Under the pieces are notes generated by a model that did not search any database, was not told where the DNA came from, and saw only the letters and a list, made by a program, of their open reading frames with translations. A stretch of DNA of 64,000 nt from Granulosicoccus sp947495035 (GTDB taxonomy: Bacteria; Pseudomonadota; Gammaproteobacteria; Granulosicoccales; Granulosicoccaceae), in the NCBI RefSeq assembly GCF_050589605.1, contig NZ_JBNGOO010000007.1. One strand, 5' to 3'. Within the stretch, counting starts at the first letter, position 1. The number at the start of each line of letters is the position of its first letter. The translations under genes and the position numbers were made by a program. Shown in pieces: positions 1 to 10,477 of the stretch.

Positions 1-2
1 AG

Positions 3-749
3 CGAGTCGCCGATGCCGTGCAGCAACCCATTGCCTACCTGACCTGCAACCTGACGCCGCCGGTTGGCGATGACCCGGCACTGCTCACACACATGGAGGT
101 CACGACACTCTTCCACGAGTTCGGTCACGGCCTGCATCACATGCTCACCCGGGTGGAGACAGCGGGGGTCTCCGGCATCAACGGTGTGGAATGGGATGCT
201 GTCGAGTTGCCCAGTCAGTTCCTGGAGAACTGGTGCTGGGAACGCGAATCCATCGACATGATCAGTGGCCACTACCAGACCGGTGACGCCTTGCCCGATG
301 AGCTGCTGGAGAAGATGCGCAATGCCCGCAATTTTCAAAGTGCCATGCAGCTGGTCAGGCAACTGGAATTCTCCCTGTTCGACATGCACCTGCATCTGGA
401 ATCGAGCAGCGACAAACCGGCCGATGTGCAGGCAACACTGGATCGTATCCGGCAGCAGGTGGCCGTCGTACCGGCACCGTCCTTCAACCGTTTCCAGCAC
501 AGTTTTTCGCATATCTTCGCCGGTGGATACAGTGCGGGATATTTCAGCTACAAATGGGCTGAAGTCTTGTCGGCTGATGCGTTTTCCCGATTCGAGGAAG
601 AGGGCATCTTCAACGAGGAAACGGGACGCTCCTTTCTGCAGAACGTGCTGGAGGTGGGCGGCTCGCGCGATGCCATGACATCGTTCAGTGCCTTTCGTGG
701 ACGTGAGCCGGATGTCGCCGCCTTGTTGCGCCATTCCGGTCTGACCTGA
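3..749 (+). CDS. prlC: Oligopeptidase A-like M3 metallopeptidase, C-terminal part
   Basis: Partial gene whose 5' end lies outside the window; the frame is open from base 3 and stops with TGA at 747-749. The product is the C-terminal third of an M3 (thimet oligopeptidase family) zinc peptidase, which cleaves short peptides and signal-peptide fragments in the cytoplasm. The zinc motif HEFGH is visible (bases about 114-128), followed by GINGVEWDAVELPSQ and a downstream GYSAGYFSYKWAEV segment, both typical of PrlC/OpdA. E. coli OpdA is about 680 residues, so roughly 430 are missing. It ends 8 bp before ubiD on the same strand. The family call is firm; the symbol follows the closest well-known member. 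Confidence 0.9.
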   Translation, partial: RVADAVQQPIAYLTCNLTPPVGDDPALLTHMEVTTLFHEFGHGLHHMLTRVETAGVSGINGVEWDAVELPSQFLENWCWERESIDMISGHYQTGDALPDELLEKMRNARNFQSAMQLVRQLEFSLFDMHLHLESSSDKPADVQATLDRIRQQVAVVPAPSFNRFQHSFSHIFAGGYSAGYFSYKWAEVLSADAFSRFEEEGIFNEETGRSFLQNVLEVGGSRDAMTSFSAFRGREPDVAALLRHSGLT

Positions 750-757
750 CTGACATC

Positions 758-2215
758 ATGAAATACAAGGATCTGCGCGATTTTCTGGCCGGGCTGGAAG
801 CGCAAGGTGAACTCAAGCGTATCAGTGAGCCGGTGGATCCGAATCTGGAAATCACGGAGATCTGCGATCGCACCCTGCGCAGTCAGGGACCTGCGCTGCT
901 GTTCGAGAATCCGATCGGTTCCGACGTGCCCCTGCTGGGTAATCTGTTCGGTACCCCGCAAAGAGTTGCACTGGGGATGGGTGAGGACTCCGTAGAGGCC
1001 TTGCGAGAGGTCGGCAAGCTGCTGGCCTTCCTGAAGGAGCCGGATCCGCCCAAGGGCATCAAGGACGCCTGGAATTCCTTGCCCATCTTCAAGAAGGTGC
1101 TGGACATGGCGCCCAAGACAACACGCTCACCCGCCTGTCAGGAAGAGAGCTGGGATAGCGTCGATCTGTCTCGTCTGCCGGTACAGACCTGTTGGCCGGG
1201 TGATGCCGGTCCGCTGATTACCTGGGGCCTGGTCATCACCCGCGGTCCTCACAAGAAGCGGCAGAACATGGGCATCTACCGCCAGCAGGTGATAGCGCCA
1301 GACAAGACCATCATGCGCTGGCTGAGTCATCGCGGCGGGGCACTGGATTTTCGCGAGTGGCAACAGGAACACCCGGGTGAACCGTTTCCGGTGGCTGTGG
1401 TTCTCGGTGCCGATCCGGCAACGATCCTCGGCGCCGTGACCCCGGTGCCTGACAGTCTTTCCGAACACGCCTTCGCAGGTCTGCTGCGCGGGGAGCGCAC
1501 CGTGCTGGGCAAGGCGATGTTGTCGGATCTGCAGGTTCCTGCCTCCGCGGAATACGTGCTGGAAGGCTATCTGTATCCCGGGGAGACGGCACCGGAAGGC
1601 CCTTTCGGTGACCATACCGGCTATTACAACGAGGTGGATGAATTCCCGGTCTTCACGATCGAGAAGGTCACGCATCGTCGCGACCCCATCTATCATTCGA
1701 CCTATACCGGCAGACCACCGGACGAGCCGGCCATTCTGGGGGTGGCACTCAACGAGGTGTTCGTCCCCATCCTGCAAAAGCAGTTTCCCGAGATCGTGGA
1801 CTTCTACCTGCCACCGGAAGGGTGCTCCTATCGCATGGCGGTGGTCAGCATGAAGAAGCAGTACCCCGGGCATGCCAAACGCGTGATGATGGGGGTGTGG
1901 TCCTTTCTGCGGCAATTCATGTACACCAAATTCGTGATCGTGGTGGACGACGATGTCGATGCGCGTTCCTGGGAAGATGTGATCTGGGCTATCACGACAC
2001 GTATGGATCCGGCGCGAGACACCACCCTGATCGAGAACACGCCTATCGACTATCTGGACTTTGCTTCCCCCGTCTCCGGGCTGGGCTCCAAGATGGGGAT
2101 GGATGCGACCAACAAGTTACCTGGTGAAACGGATCGGGAATGGGGTGAACCCATCGAGATGAGCGCAGCGGTGAAAGCCCGTGTCGACGCGCTCTGGGAA
2201 CGACTCGGCATCTGA
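758..2215 (+). CDS. ubiD: UbiD, 4-hydroxy-3-polyprenylbenzoate decarboxylase
   Basis: 485 residues, close to the 497 of E. coli UbiD. The family uses prenylated FMN to decarboxylate 3-octaprenyl-4-hydroxybenzoate in ubiquinone synthesis and depends on UbiX for its cofactor; no ubiX is in the window. The start MKYKDLRDFLAGLE is canonical. The cofactor-site region LITWGLVITRG lies near residues 153-163 and the catalytic-region motif PEGPFGDHTGYY at 279-290. The gene follows the peptidase gene by 8 bp, so co-transcription is possible. It is separated from the ubiE-ubiJ-ubiB group by about 15 kb. Confidence 0.96.
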   Translation: MKYKDLRDFLAGLEAQGELKRISEPVDPNLEITEICDRTLRSQGPALLFENPIGSDVPLLGNLFGTPQRVALGMGEDSVEALREVGKLLAFLKEPDPPKGIKDAWNSLPIFKKVLDMAPKTTRSPACQEESWDSVDLSRLPVQTCWPGDAGPLITWGLVITRGPHKKRQNMGIYRQQVIAPDKTIMRWLSHRGGALDFREWQQEHPGEPFPVAVVLGADPATILGAVTPVPDSLSEHAFAGLLRGERTVLGKAMLSDLQVPASAEYVLEGYLYPGETAPEGPFGDHTGYYNEVDEFPVFTIEKVTHRRDPIYHSTYTGRPPDEPAILGVALNEVFVPILQKQFPEIVDFYLPPEGCSYRMAVVSMKKQYPGHAKRVMMGVWSFLRQFMYTKFVIVVDDDVDARSWEDVIWAITTRMDPARDTTLIENTPIDYLDFASPVSGLGSKMGMDATNKLPGETDREWGEPIEMSAAVKARVDALWERLGI

Positions 2216-2352
2216 TTGAAGCCTCCGGCAAGGGGCAGGGCAACTCTGCTGAGCTGCGATATGCTGCTGCTTCGTATTACGTCGTTTTACCTACCCGTTT
2301 ACCTGCTGATCCATGCCTGTCGTAACATGCCCTGGCTGCCGTTGCCGCGTCC

Positions 2353-2940
2353 TTGCTGGCGACAATCACGGCAACGGTTGTCGATGTCATTTCCTTGGGT
2401 CACCAACTAGAGGTCTGGATGGAAGGTAGGGCTGCGTGGTTACATCAACAGCAATCCTGCATCGGGTTTGATGAACTGACATCCATGGTGTCCGAACTGA
2501 TGAGTCTGTTCGTGCGAGAACAGGACCATGCCTGTGTCAGCAGTGGGGCCGCCTCAGCGGACTGGGTCTCACCCAGCGGGCTGACTCGCGTGATTCGTCA
2601 CGGCAGCAGTGCCGCCTTGCACAGCGTGCTCAATCAGGTACCTGATGCCATCGCGGCGGAATTCGAAGTGATTCACTGTGACATCCCGGAATTCTCGTGG
2701 TGCGAGTACCTGTGGCCCCATCTGCAGCGCAGCAATGCCTGTCAGAGGCAATCGATGCAGATCAGTCTGCCGGCGACCTGTCTGGTCGAATTGATGAATT
2801 TTCACGAGCAGCACCAGACGTCATGGTTGCGTCGCTACATGATGGCCAATCCGGAAAGCTCACTGACGGTTTCCAGACGTCGTGCCCAGGTCAACAAAAT
2901 TGGCATAGTGGCTGAGCCTGACCGGTTCCAGTTGCTTTAG
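2353..2940 (+). CDS. Hypothetical protein, 195 residues
   Basis: I do not recognise this protein. It is soluble, with no signal peptide or membrane segment, and its composition looks like real coding sequence (mixed hydrophobic, Asp/Glu, Trp and Cys). An alternative start is the ATG at 2419 (MEGRAAWLH), which would give 173 residues; neither start has a strong ribosome binding site. Its last 81 bases overlap, tail to tail, the 3' end of the GGDEF/EAL gene on the other strand. That is long for a convergent overlap, so the gene could be spurious or its stop may have shifted. Confidence 0.4.
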   Translation: MLATITATVVDVISLGHQLEVWMEGRAAWLHQQQSCIGFDELTSMVSELMSLFVREQDHACVSSGAASADWVSPSGLTRVIRHGSSAALHSVLNQVPDAIAAEFEVIHCDIPEFSWCEYLWPHLQRSNACQRQSMQISLPATCLVELMNFHEQHQTSWLRRYMMANPESSLTVSRRRAQVNKIGIVAEPDRFQLL

Positions 2941-5589
2941 GCGAGCAGCCATCTCACGAGCCGGCAGCGGTTGCGAGAAGTGATAGCCCTGGTAGCCTTC
3001 GCAACCTTCCATGGCGAGCATGGGCAGGATCTCGCCATCTTCCACACCTTCGGCAATCACCCGGATACCCAGCGTTCTGGCCAGGGCGATGATGCTCTTG
3101 ATGACCGTGATGGCATGCGGAAAACGCGATATATCGGCAATGAAGGAGCGATCGATCTTCAGATGGTCCAGAGGCAACTGGCTCAGATACGCCAGGGAAG
3201 AATAGCCGGTACCGAAATCATCGAGTGATATCTGAACTCCCAATTGCTTGATATCATTGATGATATTGGTTTCTATCGTTTGCACCAGAGCCGACTCGGT
3301 TATTTCCAGAATCAGGCTGTCCGGCCGCATGGAATGCTTGTCCAGAATCGCCGCCACCCGTTGTGCAAAATGTGGCATTCCCAGTTGACGCGCCGACACA
3401 TTCACCGACATGGTCGTTGCCGGTCCGATCAGTCCCTTGCGCAGCCAGATGCGGTGCTGACCACAGGCCTGACTGATGGCCCATTCCCCCAGCTCACCGA
3501 TCAGGCCGGTTTCCTCGAGAACATCGATGAAGGCGCCGGGACTGACATGTTCGCCGGTATCCTGCGGCCAGCGCAGCAGGGCTTCAAAGCCCAGCAGGCG
3601 TTGTTCCCTGATCAACAGCTGCGGCTGGTAGAACAGTTCGAAGTCCTGGCGGTCGACCGCTCGGCGCAGGCTGGTGATCATGACAGAGCGATCACGCTGT
3701 GCCTGGTCCAGCTCCGGTGTGAAGAATACATGTCGTGAGCGACCGGAGAGCTTGGCTCTGTACAGGGCCACGTCGGCCTGCTTGATCAGACTGTTGGCAT
3801 CCTGGACACCTCTGTTTTCCATACCGGTTGCCAGAGCGATGCCGACACTGGCAGACACATAGACCTCTTCCATCTGCAGCAGGAAAGGCTGCTTCAGCAC
3901 GTGGACGATGGCGTCAGCCACGATGCTGGCATCCTGGCTGTTGTCCAGCGTGCGCAGGGTGACGGTGAATTCGTCGCCACCGAGTCGCGCCACGATATCG
4001 TCTTCACGAACCGTGTGGCGGATCCGGTGAGCCACCTGTTGCAGCAATTCATCGCCGGCATCATGCCCGAGGGTATCGTTGACGGCCTTGAAACCGTCGA
4101 GATCGATGAACAGCAGCGCAAGGATTCCATGGGGCTTGCGTTCTTCCAGCGAGCTGTGCAGCTGGTCGAGAAAACTGGTGCGATTGGGCAATCCGGTCAG
4201 CGCGTCGTGGTGTGCAATCTGCGTCAGTCGTCTTTCAGCCAGATACTGCTCGGTGATGTCCATGATCACGACCAGACTGCCAGTCAGCATCTGCAGGGAA
4301 TTCATCAATCCGGTGGCATTCATGCTGACCCACAGCGAGCGCTGGTCCGGAGGGGTCAGTCTCACTACCTGACGATAGGTCTGACCATCGAGCAGTGCCC
4401 GACGCATGTCCATCAGGGTCTGCGGTCGCTGGTCCTCGTGCAGGGCATCGATCCAGCCGCTGCCCATGTTCTTTTCCAGCGACTGTCCCGTCAGCTGGCA
4501 CCACATGTCATTGGCGTAGTCACAGGTCCATTCCTGGTTGAGCTTGACGATGCCTACCGGCGCCAGTTGTGTCAGCGTCTGGTACTGCACGGCAGCACTC
4601 TGCAGTTCGTGAGCTGACTGGACACGGTCGCTGATATCGTTGAATACCAGCGTGGTGAAGACGCTGTCCTTGACGCGGGTATGAAACATCGACAGCTCCA
4701 CGGCGAAGCTGTGTCCATCGGCCCGGCGGGCTGTCACTTCGCGGATCACGAAGGGACGTTCATCATGCGATTGCAGACTGTTGTAGTACGTGGCAGCCCG
4801 GCGAGTCAGTGTTCCGATGACATCCTCCGGCAGAAACACGCTGACGGGTGAGCCCAGTGTCTGATTGATGTCTACACCGAACAAGGTCTCGCAGGCCCGA
4901 TTGAATGCCGTGATCCGGCATTGGTCATCCACGGTCATGACACCATTGAACGTGGCATCCAGCAGTGTCACCAGCTGTCGACTGGTTTCTCCGATATCGG
5001 CAATGACATTGTTGATACCGCGGTTGACGATACTGTTGATGTGCACCCGCATGAAGGCATCGAGCATCGATTGCAGGCGGTTGACCAGTACCAGGTCGAA
5101 GCGCAGGCGGGCATTCGCCACGAACAGCAAGGCTCGCAGCTCCGATTTCTCGCAGATCGGCAGCAGGGCATAGGAATGGATACGCGGATGGCAGCTGGGC
5201 AGGTTGATGCTGACCTTGTCTTCTGCCGCATTGCTGAACACCGACTTGCCGGTATCGATGACGTCCTGCAGCAGCTCGTCAGCCTGACGATGCAACAAGG
5301 TGTCGTGTTGTCGTGACAGCACACTGCTGGCATCCACCGATACCACGGCGTCGAGTATGACTCGGGTTCTTGCCTTGGCATCCGATGGGGAGGTATCGAT
5401 TCGCAGTACGCAGCCGTAGGCTGCATCCACCAGCCGCAAGGCTTCGATGATCAGTTCTTCACCCAGATCGCGCGGTGACAGGCCCCGTGCCACACGGTCT
5501 CCGACGCGATTCAGAAATCGTTTCTGAATGTTGTCTACCGCTTGCCGTACTTCGAAATCAGCACGCCGTTCTGTTTCGATTTCGCTCAC
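2860..5589 (-). CDS. GAF-like/PAS/PAS/GGDEF/EAL cyclic-di-GMP protein
   Basis: The open frame starts at 5715 (951 residues), but the first 42 residues are Arg/Pro-rich and unlike the rest. I prefer the GTG at 5589 (VSEIETERR), giving 909 residues. Numbered from 5715: GAF-like sensor 75-215, PAS 245-365, second PAS 375-495, GGDEF domain 500-665 with an intact GGDEF motif at 579-583, EAL domain 675-925 with FEALLRW at 710-716 and DDFGTGYSS. An inhibitory-site RxxD (570-573) sits five residues before GGDEF. No membrane segment is seen, so it is cytosolic. Both cyclase and phosphodiesterase motifs look complete; which activity dominates cannot be told. It is monocistronic. Confidence 0.9.
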   Translation of the reverse strand: MSEIETERRADFEVRQAVDNIQKRFLNRVGDRVARGLSPRDLGEELIIEALRLVDAAYGCVLRIDTSPSDAKARTRVILDAVVSVDASSVLSRQHDTLLHRQADELLQDVIDTGKSVFSNAAEDKVSINLPSCHPRIHSYALLPICEKSELRALLFVANARLRFDLVLVNRLQSMLDAFMRVHINSIVNRGINNVIADIGETSRQLVTLLDATFNGVMTVDDQCRITAFNRACETLFGVDINQTLGSPVSVFLPEDVIGTLTRRAATYYNSLQSHDERPFVIREVTARRADGHSFAVELSMFHTRVKDSVFTTLVFNDISDRVQSAHELQSAAVQYQTLTQLAPVGIVKLNQEWTCDYANDMWCQLTGQSLEKNMGSGWIDALHEDQRPQTLMDMRRALLDGQTYRQVVRLTPPDQRSLWVSMNATGLMNSLQMLTGSLVVIMDITEQYLAERRLTQIAHHDALTGLPNRTSFLDQLHSSLEERKPHGILALLFIDLDGFKAVNDTLGHDAGDELLQQVAHRIRHTVREDDIVARLGGDEFTVTLRTLDNSQDASIVADAIVHVLKQPFLLQMEEVYVSASVGIALATGMENRGVQDANSLIKQADVALYRAKLSGRSRHVFFTPELDQAQRDRSVMITSLRRAVDRQDFELFYQPQLLIREQRLLGFEALLRWPQDTGEHVSPGAFIDVLEETGLIGELGEWAISQACGQHRIWLRKGLIGPATTMSVNVSARQLGMPHFAQRVAAILDKHSMRPDSLILEITESALVQTIETNIINDIKQLGVQISLDDFGTGYSSLAYLSQLPLDHLKIDRSFIADISRFPHAITVIKSIIALARTLGIRVIAEGVEDGEILPMLAMEGCEGYQGYHFSQPLPAREMAARLKQLEPVRLSHYANFVDLGTTSGNRQ

Positions 5590-5868
5590 ACGAATCAGTA
5601 TTCCTCGACTCCGCGGATGCGGGTTTGCAACTCCCCGGAGCCGGGAACACCATTCGGCTGATACATGGATTTCGGGGGCATGGCCTACTCTGAGTGGATA
5701 GTGTAGTTCACGCAACTTATTGTGGGCTGAGGAAACCCGTTATGCAGCTATCAGATATGTACTGTCGCCAGAGAGCAAAATGAACTAGCCGGTTTTCCCG
5801 GTCGGCTTGAACAGCGAAGATCTGTACCACCAACGCAGGTTGGCAGGCAGTGCGCCCTGCAGAAGGAC

Positions 5869-6606
5869 TCAGCGGTGCAACCAGCGACGGATGCAGTCAA
5901 GCTGACCCTGATCACCCGGTGGAACGGCAATCATGGCGGCCTGGCGGAATCCCAGTTCCTGGGCCAGTTCGGCGGCTCGGGCACTGTTGACCACCAGGGG
6001 CAGTGCCTGCAGTCGGGGCAGGTGTGCTGCCGCCAGGGTCACCAGATTCTCCAGGGTTTCGTTGCTGGTGATGCTGATCAGGTCGGGTGGCTGGCGCTCG
6101 ACAATTCGTGTCACCTGCGCTGCGGGTATACGGGGAAGTCGGCGTCGATAGACTTCTGCACTGGCAACCTGCCAGCCCAGTTTCTGCAAGCCGGGGCCCA
6201 GCAGACCACGACCGGCACAGCCCTTGACCAGTAGCAGCCTACCCGCTCGGCAGGTGCTTATCTGCGCCAGAAAGGATTCACTGTTGTAGGGAGAGTCCGG
6301 CAGGAAGGCCAGTGGTTGGCCAAGACGCTGCAGCGCTGCTCCGGTGGCCGCCCCGATGGCATGAACGGCAAGCCCGACCCAGGGCAGGGGACGCTGCCGG
6401 TGGGCCTGTCTGACCGCGTTGACACTGGTGAACAACACGCTGTCATAGCGTTCGGCCAGGTCCGTATCCAGCGTGGTATCGCGCAGGGCTTCGATTTCCA
6501 GACAGGGAAGATGGCTGACCGACAGGCCCAGAGCCTCCAACTGCTCGATGAAGGGCTGCTGCTGGCCGAGCGGTCGGGTGATCAGGATATGGGGCGTGGC
6601 GCTCAT
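5869..6606 (-). CDS. hemD: Uroporphyrinogen-III synthase
   Basis: 245 residues, the normal length for HemD, which closes and inverts ring D of hydroxymethylbilane to give uroporphyrinogen III for haem and sirohaem. Recognisable features are the N-terminal ILITRPLGQQQPFIEQLEALG, the VLFTSVNAV segment and DLISITSNETLENL. Sequence conservation in this family is weak, so the call rests on these segments and on the adjacent argH, which is commonly divergent from hemC-hemD. Unusually, hemC is not between hemD and argH and no hemX or hemY follows. Confidence 0.88.
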   Translation of the reverse strand: MSATPHILITRPLGQQQPFIEQLEALGLSVSHLPCLEIEALRDTTLDTDLAERYDSVLFTSVNAVRQAHRQRPLPWVGLAVHAIGAATGAALQRLGQPLAFLPDSPYNSESFLAQISTCRAGRLLLVKGCAGRGLLGPGLQKLGWQVASAEVYRRRLPRIPAAQVTRIVERQPPDLISITSNETLENLVTLAAAHLPRLQALPLVVNSARAAELAQELGFRQAAMIAVPPGDQGQLDCIRRWLHR

Positions 6607-6688
6607 GGTGTCGATAGTCTACCTGCGCTATCCGAGTCCGGCGCTTCCCAGTACACTTGCGTGGTTTTCTGCACACGACGATTTCATC

Positions 6689-8139
<1,451 letters not shown>

Positions 8140-8155
<16 letters not shown>

Positions 8156-8817
8156 AGCTTCAGCCAGTTGGAGACGTCGGCGACTTCGTCGGCGCTCACA
8201 CTGTGCGGGATGGGGTAGCTGTGCCATTCCAGCGCCACCTTGTGTTCGAGCATCACATCGCGTGATTGCTCGGCATGGCGAATCTGGATGACGTCGTCGT
8301 AGAGCCCGTGAGCCATGAAGACCGGGACCGACTGGCGCTCTGGAGTGATCGCCGGCAGAGAGGTTTCCTGAATGGGCAGATAGGTGGACAGGGCCAGAAT
8401 GCCGCCGAGGGTGTGCTTGCCGGTCAGGCCTTCGTACAGGGCAATGGCGCCGCCCTGGGAGAAACCGGCCAGGGTGATGTTGCGCGCCGGTATGCCGGCC
8501 TCGATCTGGCTGTCGATCAGTTCACTGACCAGACTGGCGGATTCGGTGATACCGGCCGTGTCCTGCTGGCGACTGCCGAAGTCCATGGAGTTGATGTCAT
8601 ACCAGCCCCGCATGGCCGCCCCGCCATTGACCGTGATGGGTCGGACAGGCGCATGGGGAAACAGGAAACGCACGCCGGGGCGTTGCAGCAACTGCAGTTC
8701 AGGGACAATGGGCTCGAAGTCATGACCACTGGCACCAAGTCCATGTAGCCATATGACGGCGTATTCCGGTTGGTCGGCGGTGTTGATCTCGATGCAGTCG
8801 AGCAGTTTCCGGGTCAT
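8140..8817 (-). CDS. Carboxylesterase/phospholipase-like alpha/beta hydrolase
   Basis: 225 residues counted from the ATG at 8817 (MTRKLLDCIEI); the open frame runs further upstream but that part is not protein-like and would enter the lptM promoter. The protein matches the small acyl-protein thioesterase/carboxylesterase family: WLHGLGASGHDFEPIVPEL, nucleophile elbow GFSQGG, an Asp in HGLYDDVI and the catalytic His in YPIPHSV. It is cytosolic with no signal peptide. Substrates are probably short-chain acyl esters, as for the Pseudomonas homologue; that is inference. It is convergent with argH. Confidence 0.88.
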
Positions 8818-8890
8818 GGGTGCTGGCGGTTTCAGGGTATCGAGTGGGCGAGGCGAGTATACTCCAAAGCCCCCGATCGAAAGTGCCGGC

Positions 8891-9124
8891 ATGATTCTGC
8901 AACCACCGATAACACTGATTTCCAGCCTCGTCGTGCTGTTGGCCCTGTCCGGCTGTGGCAACAAGGGAGACCTGTACCTGCCGGATGATCCGGTCATTCA
9001 GCAGGATATGGAACAATTGCAGCGTGTCCTGGATATCGACGAAGTACCGGTGGCGGAGCCAGTGGAAGTGGACGATGAGCAGATCGAGGACAAACCGGCA
9101 AAGAAGGATACCGCGAAACCCTGA
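8891..9124 (+). CDS. lptM: LptM (YifL)-type small lipoprotein
   Basis: 77-residue lipoprotein with a hydrophobic leader and the lipobox LSGC, followed by GNKGDLYLPD, the hallmark of the YifL/LptM family. LptM assists oxidative maturation of the LptD-LptE translocon at the outer membrane. Immediately upstream of lysA-dapF is its usual place in gammaproteobacteria. The rest is an acidic, disordered tail. The ATG at 8891 was chosen because it gives a proper leader; it lies 73 bp from the divergent esterase start. Confidence 0.85.
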   Translation: MILQPPITLISSLVVLLALSGCGNKGDLYLPDDPVIQQDMEQLQRVLDIDEVPVAEPVEVDDEQIEDKPAKKDTAKP

Positions 9125-9229
9125 ACCGACAGGCTGGACGCCGCGGCGGCCGCCAACCCGAATACCGACGCCTCGACTGTCGATCGGCAGACTCGAGCCC
9201 AAACCGATTTCACCTGAAGACCCCATCGC

Positions 9230-10477
9230 ATGACTGCCTTCTACCGTCAATCCGGATCGATGATGAGCGACCGGAAATCCCTGAGTTCGCTGGCTGATGA
9301 GTTCGGCACACCCCTGTATGTCTACAATCGGGGTGCCATCGAGCATGCCTGGCAGGAATTCGAAACGGCCCTGCAGGGGCATCGTCATCTGATCTGCTAT
9401 GCCGTCAAGGCCAACAGCAATCTGGCCATCCTGAATATTCTGGCCCGCCTCGGATCAGGTTTCGACATCGTCTCGGTGGGCGAGCTCAGACGGGTGCTGG
9501 CAGCCGGCGGACAGGCCGATCGCATCGTGTTCTCGGGGGTGGGCAAGAGTGCTGCGGAAATGGCCGCCGGACTGGAAGCGGGCATTCGCTGCTTCAATGT
9601 CGAGTCCGATGCCGAGCTCGATCGCCTGGCCGAGGTGGCGGCGGCTCACGGTGTCGTGGCACCCGTTTCCCTGCGCATCAATCCCGACGTCGATGCCCAG
9701 ACACACCCCTATATCTCCACCGGTCTGAAGGAAAACAAGTTCGGTATCGGCATGAGCCATGCCATGGACAGTTACCGGCGCGGTGCGGAGCATGCCAGCC
9801 TGGCGATCAAGGGCATCGACTGTCACATCGGCTCCCAGTTGACGAGACTCTCACCCTATGCCGATGCCGTTGCATTGCTGATCGACATGGTCGATCGACT
9901 GGCCGATGAGGGCATTCGACTGTCACACCTCGATGTGGGGGGCGGCCAGGGTATAGCCTACTCCGAGGACGAGGCCAGCCTGGATATCGGTGCCTGGGCG
10001 GATTGCGTGATCCAGGGCATCGGCGACAGGGATCTGGAAATCATGGTGGAGCCGGGGCGTTACGTGGTCGGACAGGCCGGCGTGCTGCTGACACGGGTGG
10101 AATATCTGAAGAACAATGAAGATCGCCATTTTGCCGTGGTCGATGCGGCCATGAACGACCTGATTCGCCCGGCCTTGTACAGCGCCTGGCAGGCCATCGA
10201 GGAAGTGGAGACACTGCCGCGAGAGTCACAGGTGTATGACGTGGTGGGGCCGATCTGCGAATCTGCCGATTTTCTCGGCAAGCAACGTTCGCTGGCCATT
10301 GCACAGGACGATCTGCTGTGTGTGCGATCGGCCGGTGCCTATGCCGCAGTCATGAGCTCCAACTACAACACGCGGGCACGTGCAGCCGAAGTCATGGTCG
10401 ATGGTGACGATGCCCATCTGGTGCGTGCCCGGGAAAACATCGAGGACTTGTTTGCCAACGAGTATCTGTTGCCATGA
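9230..10477 (+). CDS. lysA: Diaminopimelate decarboxylase
   Basis: 415 residues. PLP-dependent fold-III decarboxylase making lysine from meso-diaminopimelate. The PLP lysine is in CYAVKANSN (Lys60); the glycine-rich phosphate site LDVGGGQGI and the CESADFLGK active-site motif are present. The start MTAFYRQSG resembles the N-terminus of Pseudomonas LysA. The stop overlaps the dapF start by 4 bp (ATGA), indicating translational coupling. Because dapF makes the substrate of LysA, the pair is functionally as well as physically linked. Confidence 0.96.
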   Translation: MTAFYRQSGSMMSDRKSLSSLADEFGTPLYVYNRGAIEHAWQEFETALQGHRHLICYAVKANSNLAILNILARLGSGFDIVSVGELRRVLAAGGQADRIVFSGVGKSAAEMAAGLEAGIRCFNVESDAELDRLAEVAAAHGVVAPVSLRINPDVDAQTHPYISTGLKENKFGIGMSHAMDSYRRGAEHASLAIKGIDCHIGSQLTRLSPYADAVALLIDMVDRLADEGIRLSHLDVGGGQGIAYSEDEASLDIGAWADCVIQGIGDRDLEIMVEPGRYVVGQAGVLLTRVEYLKNNEDRHFAVVDAAMNDLIRPALYSAWQAIEEVETLPRESQVYDVVGPICESADFLGKQRSLAIAQDDLLCVRSAGAYAAVMSSNYNTRARAAEVMVDGDDAHLVRARENIEDLFANEYLLP

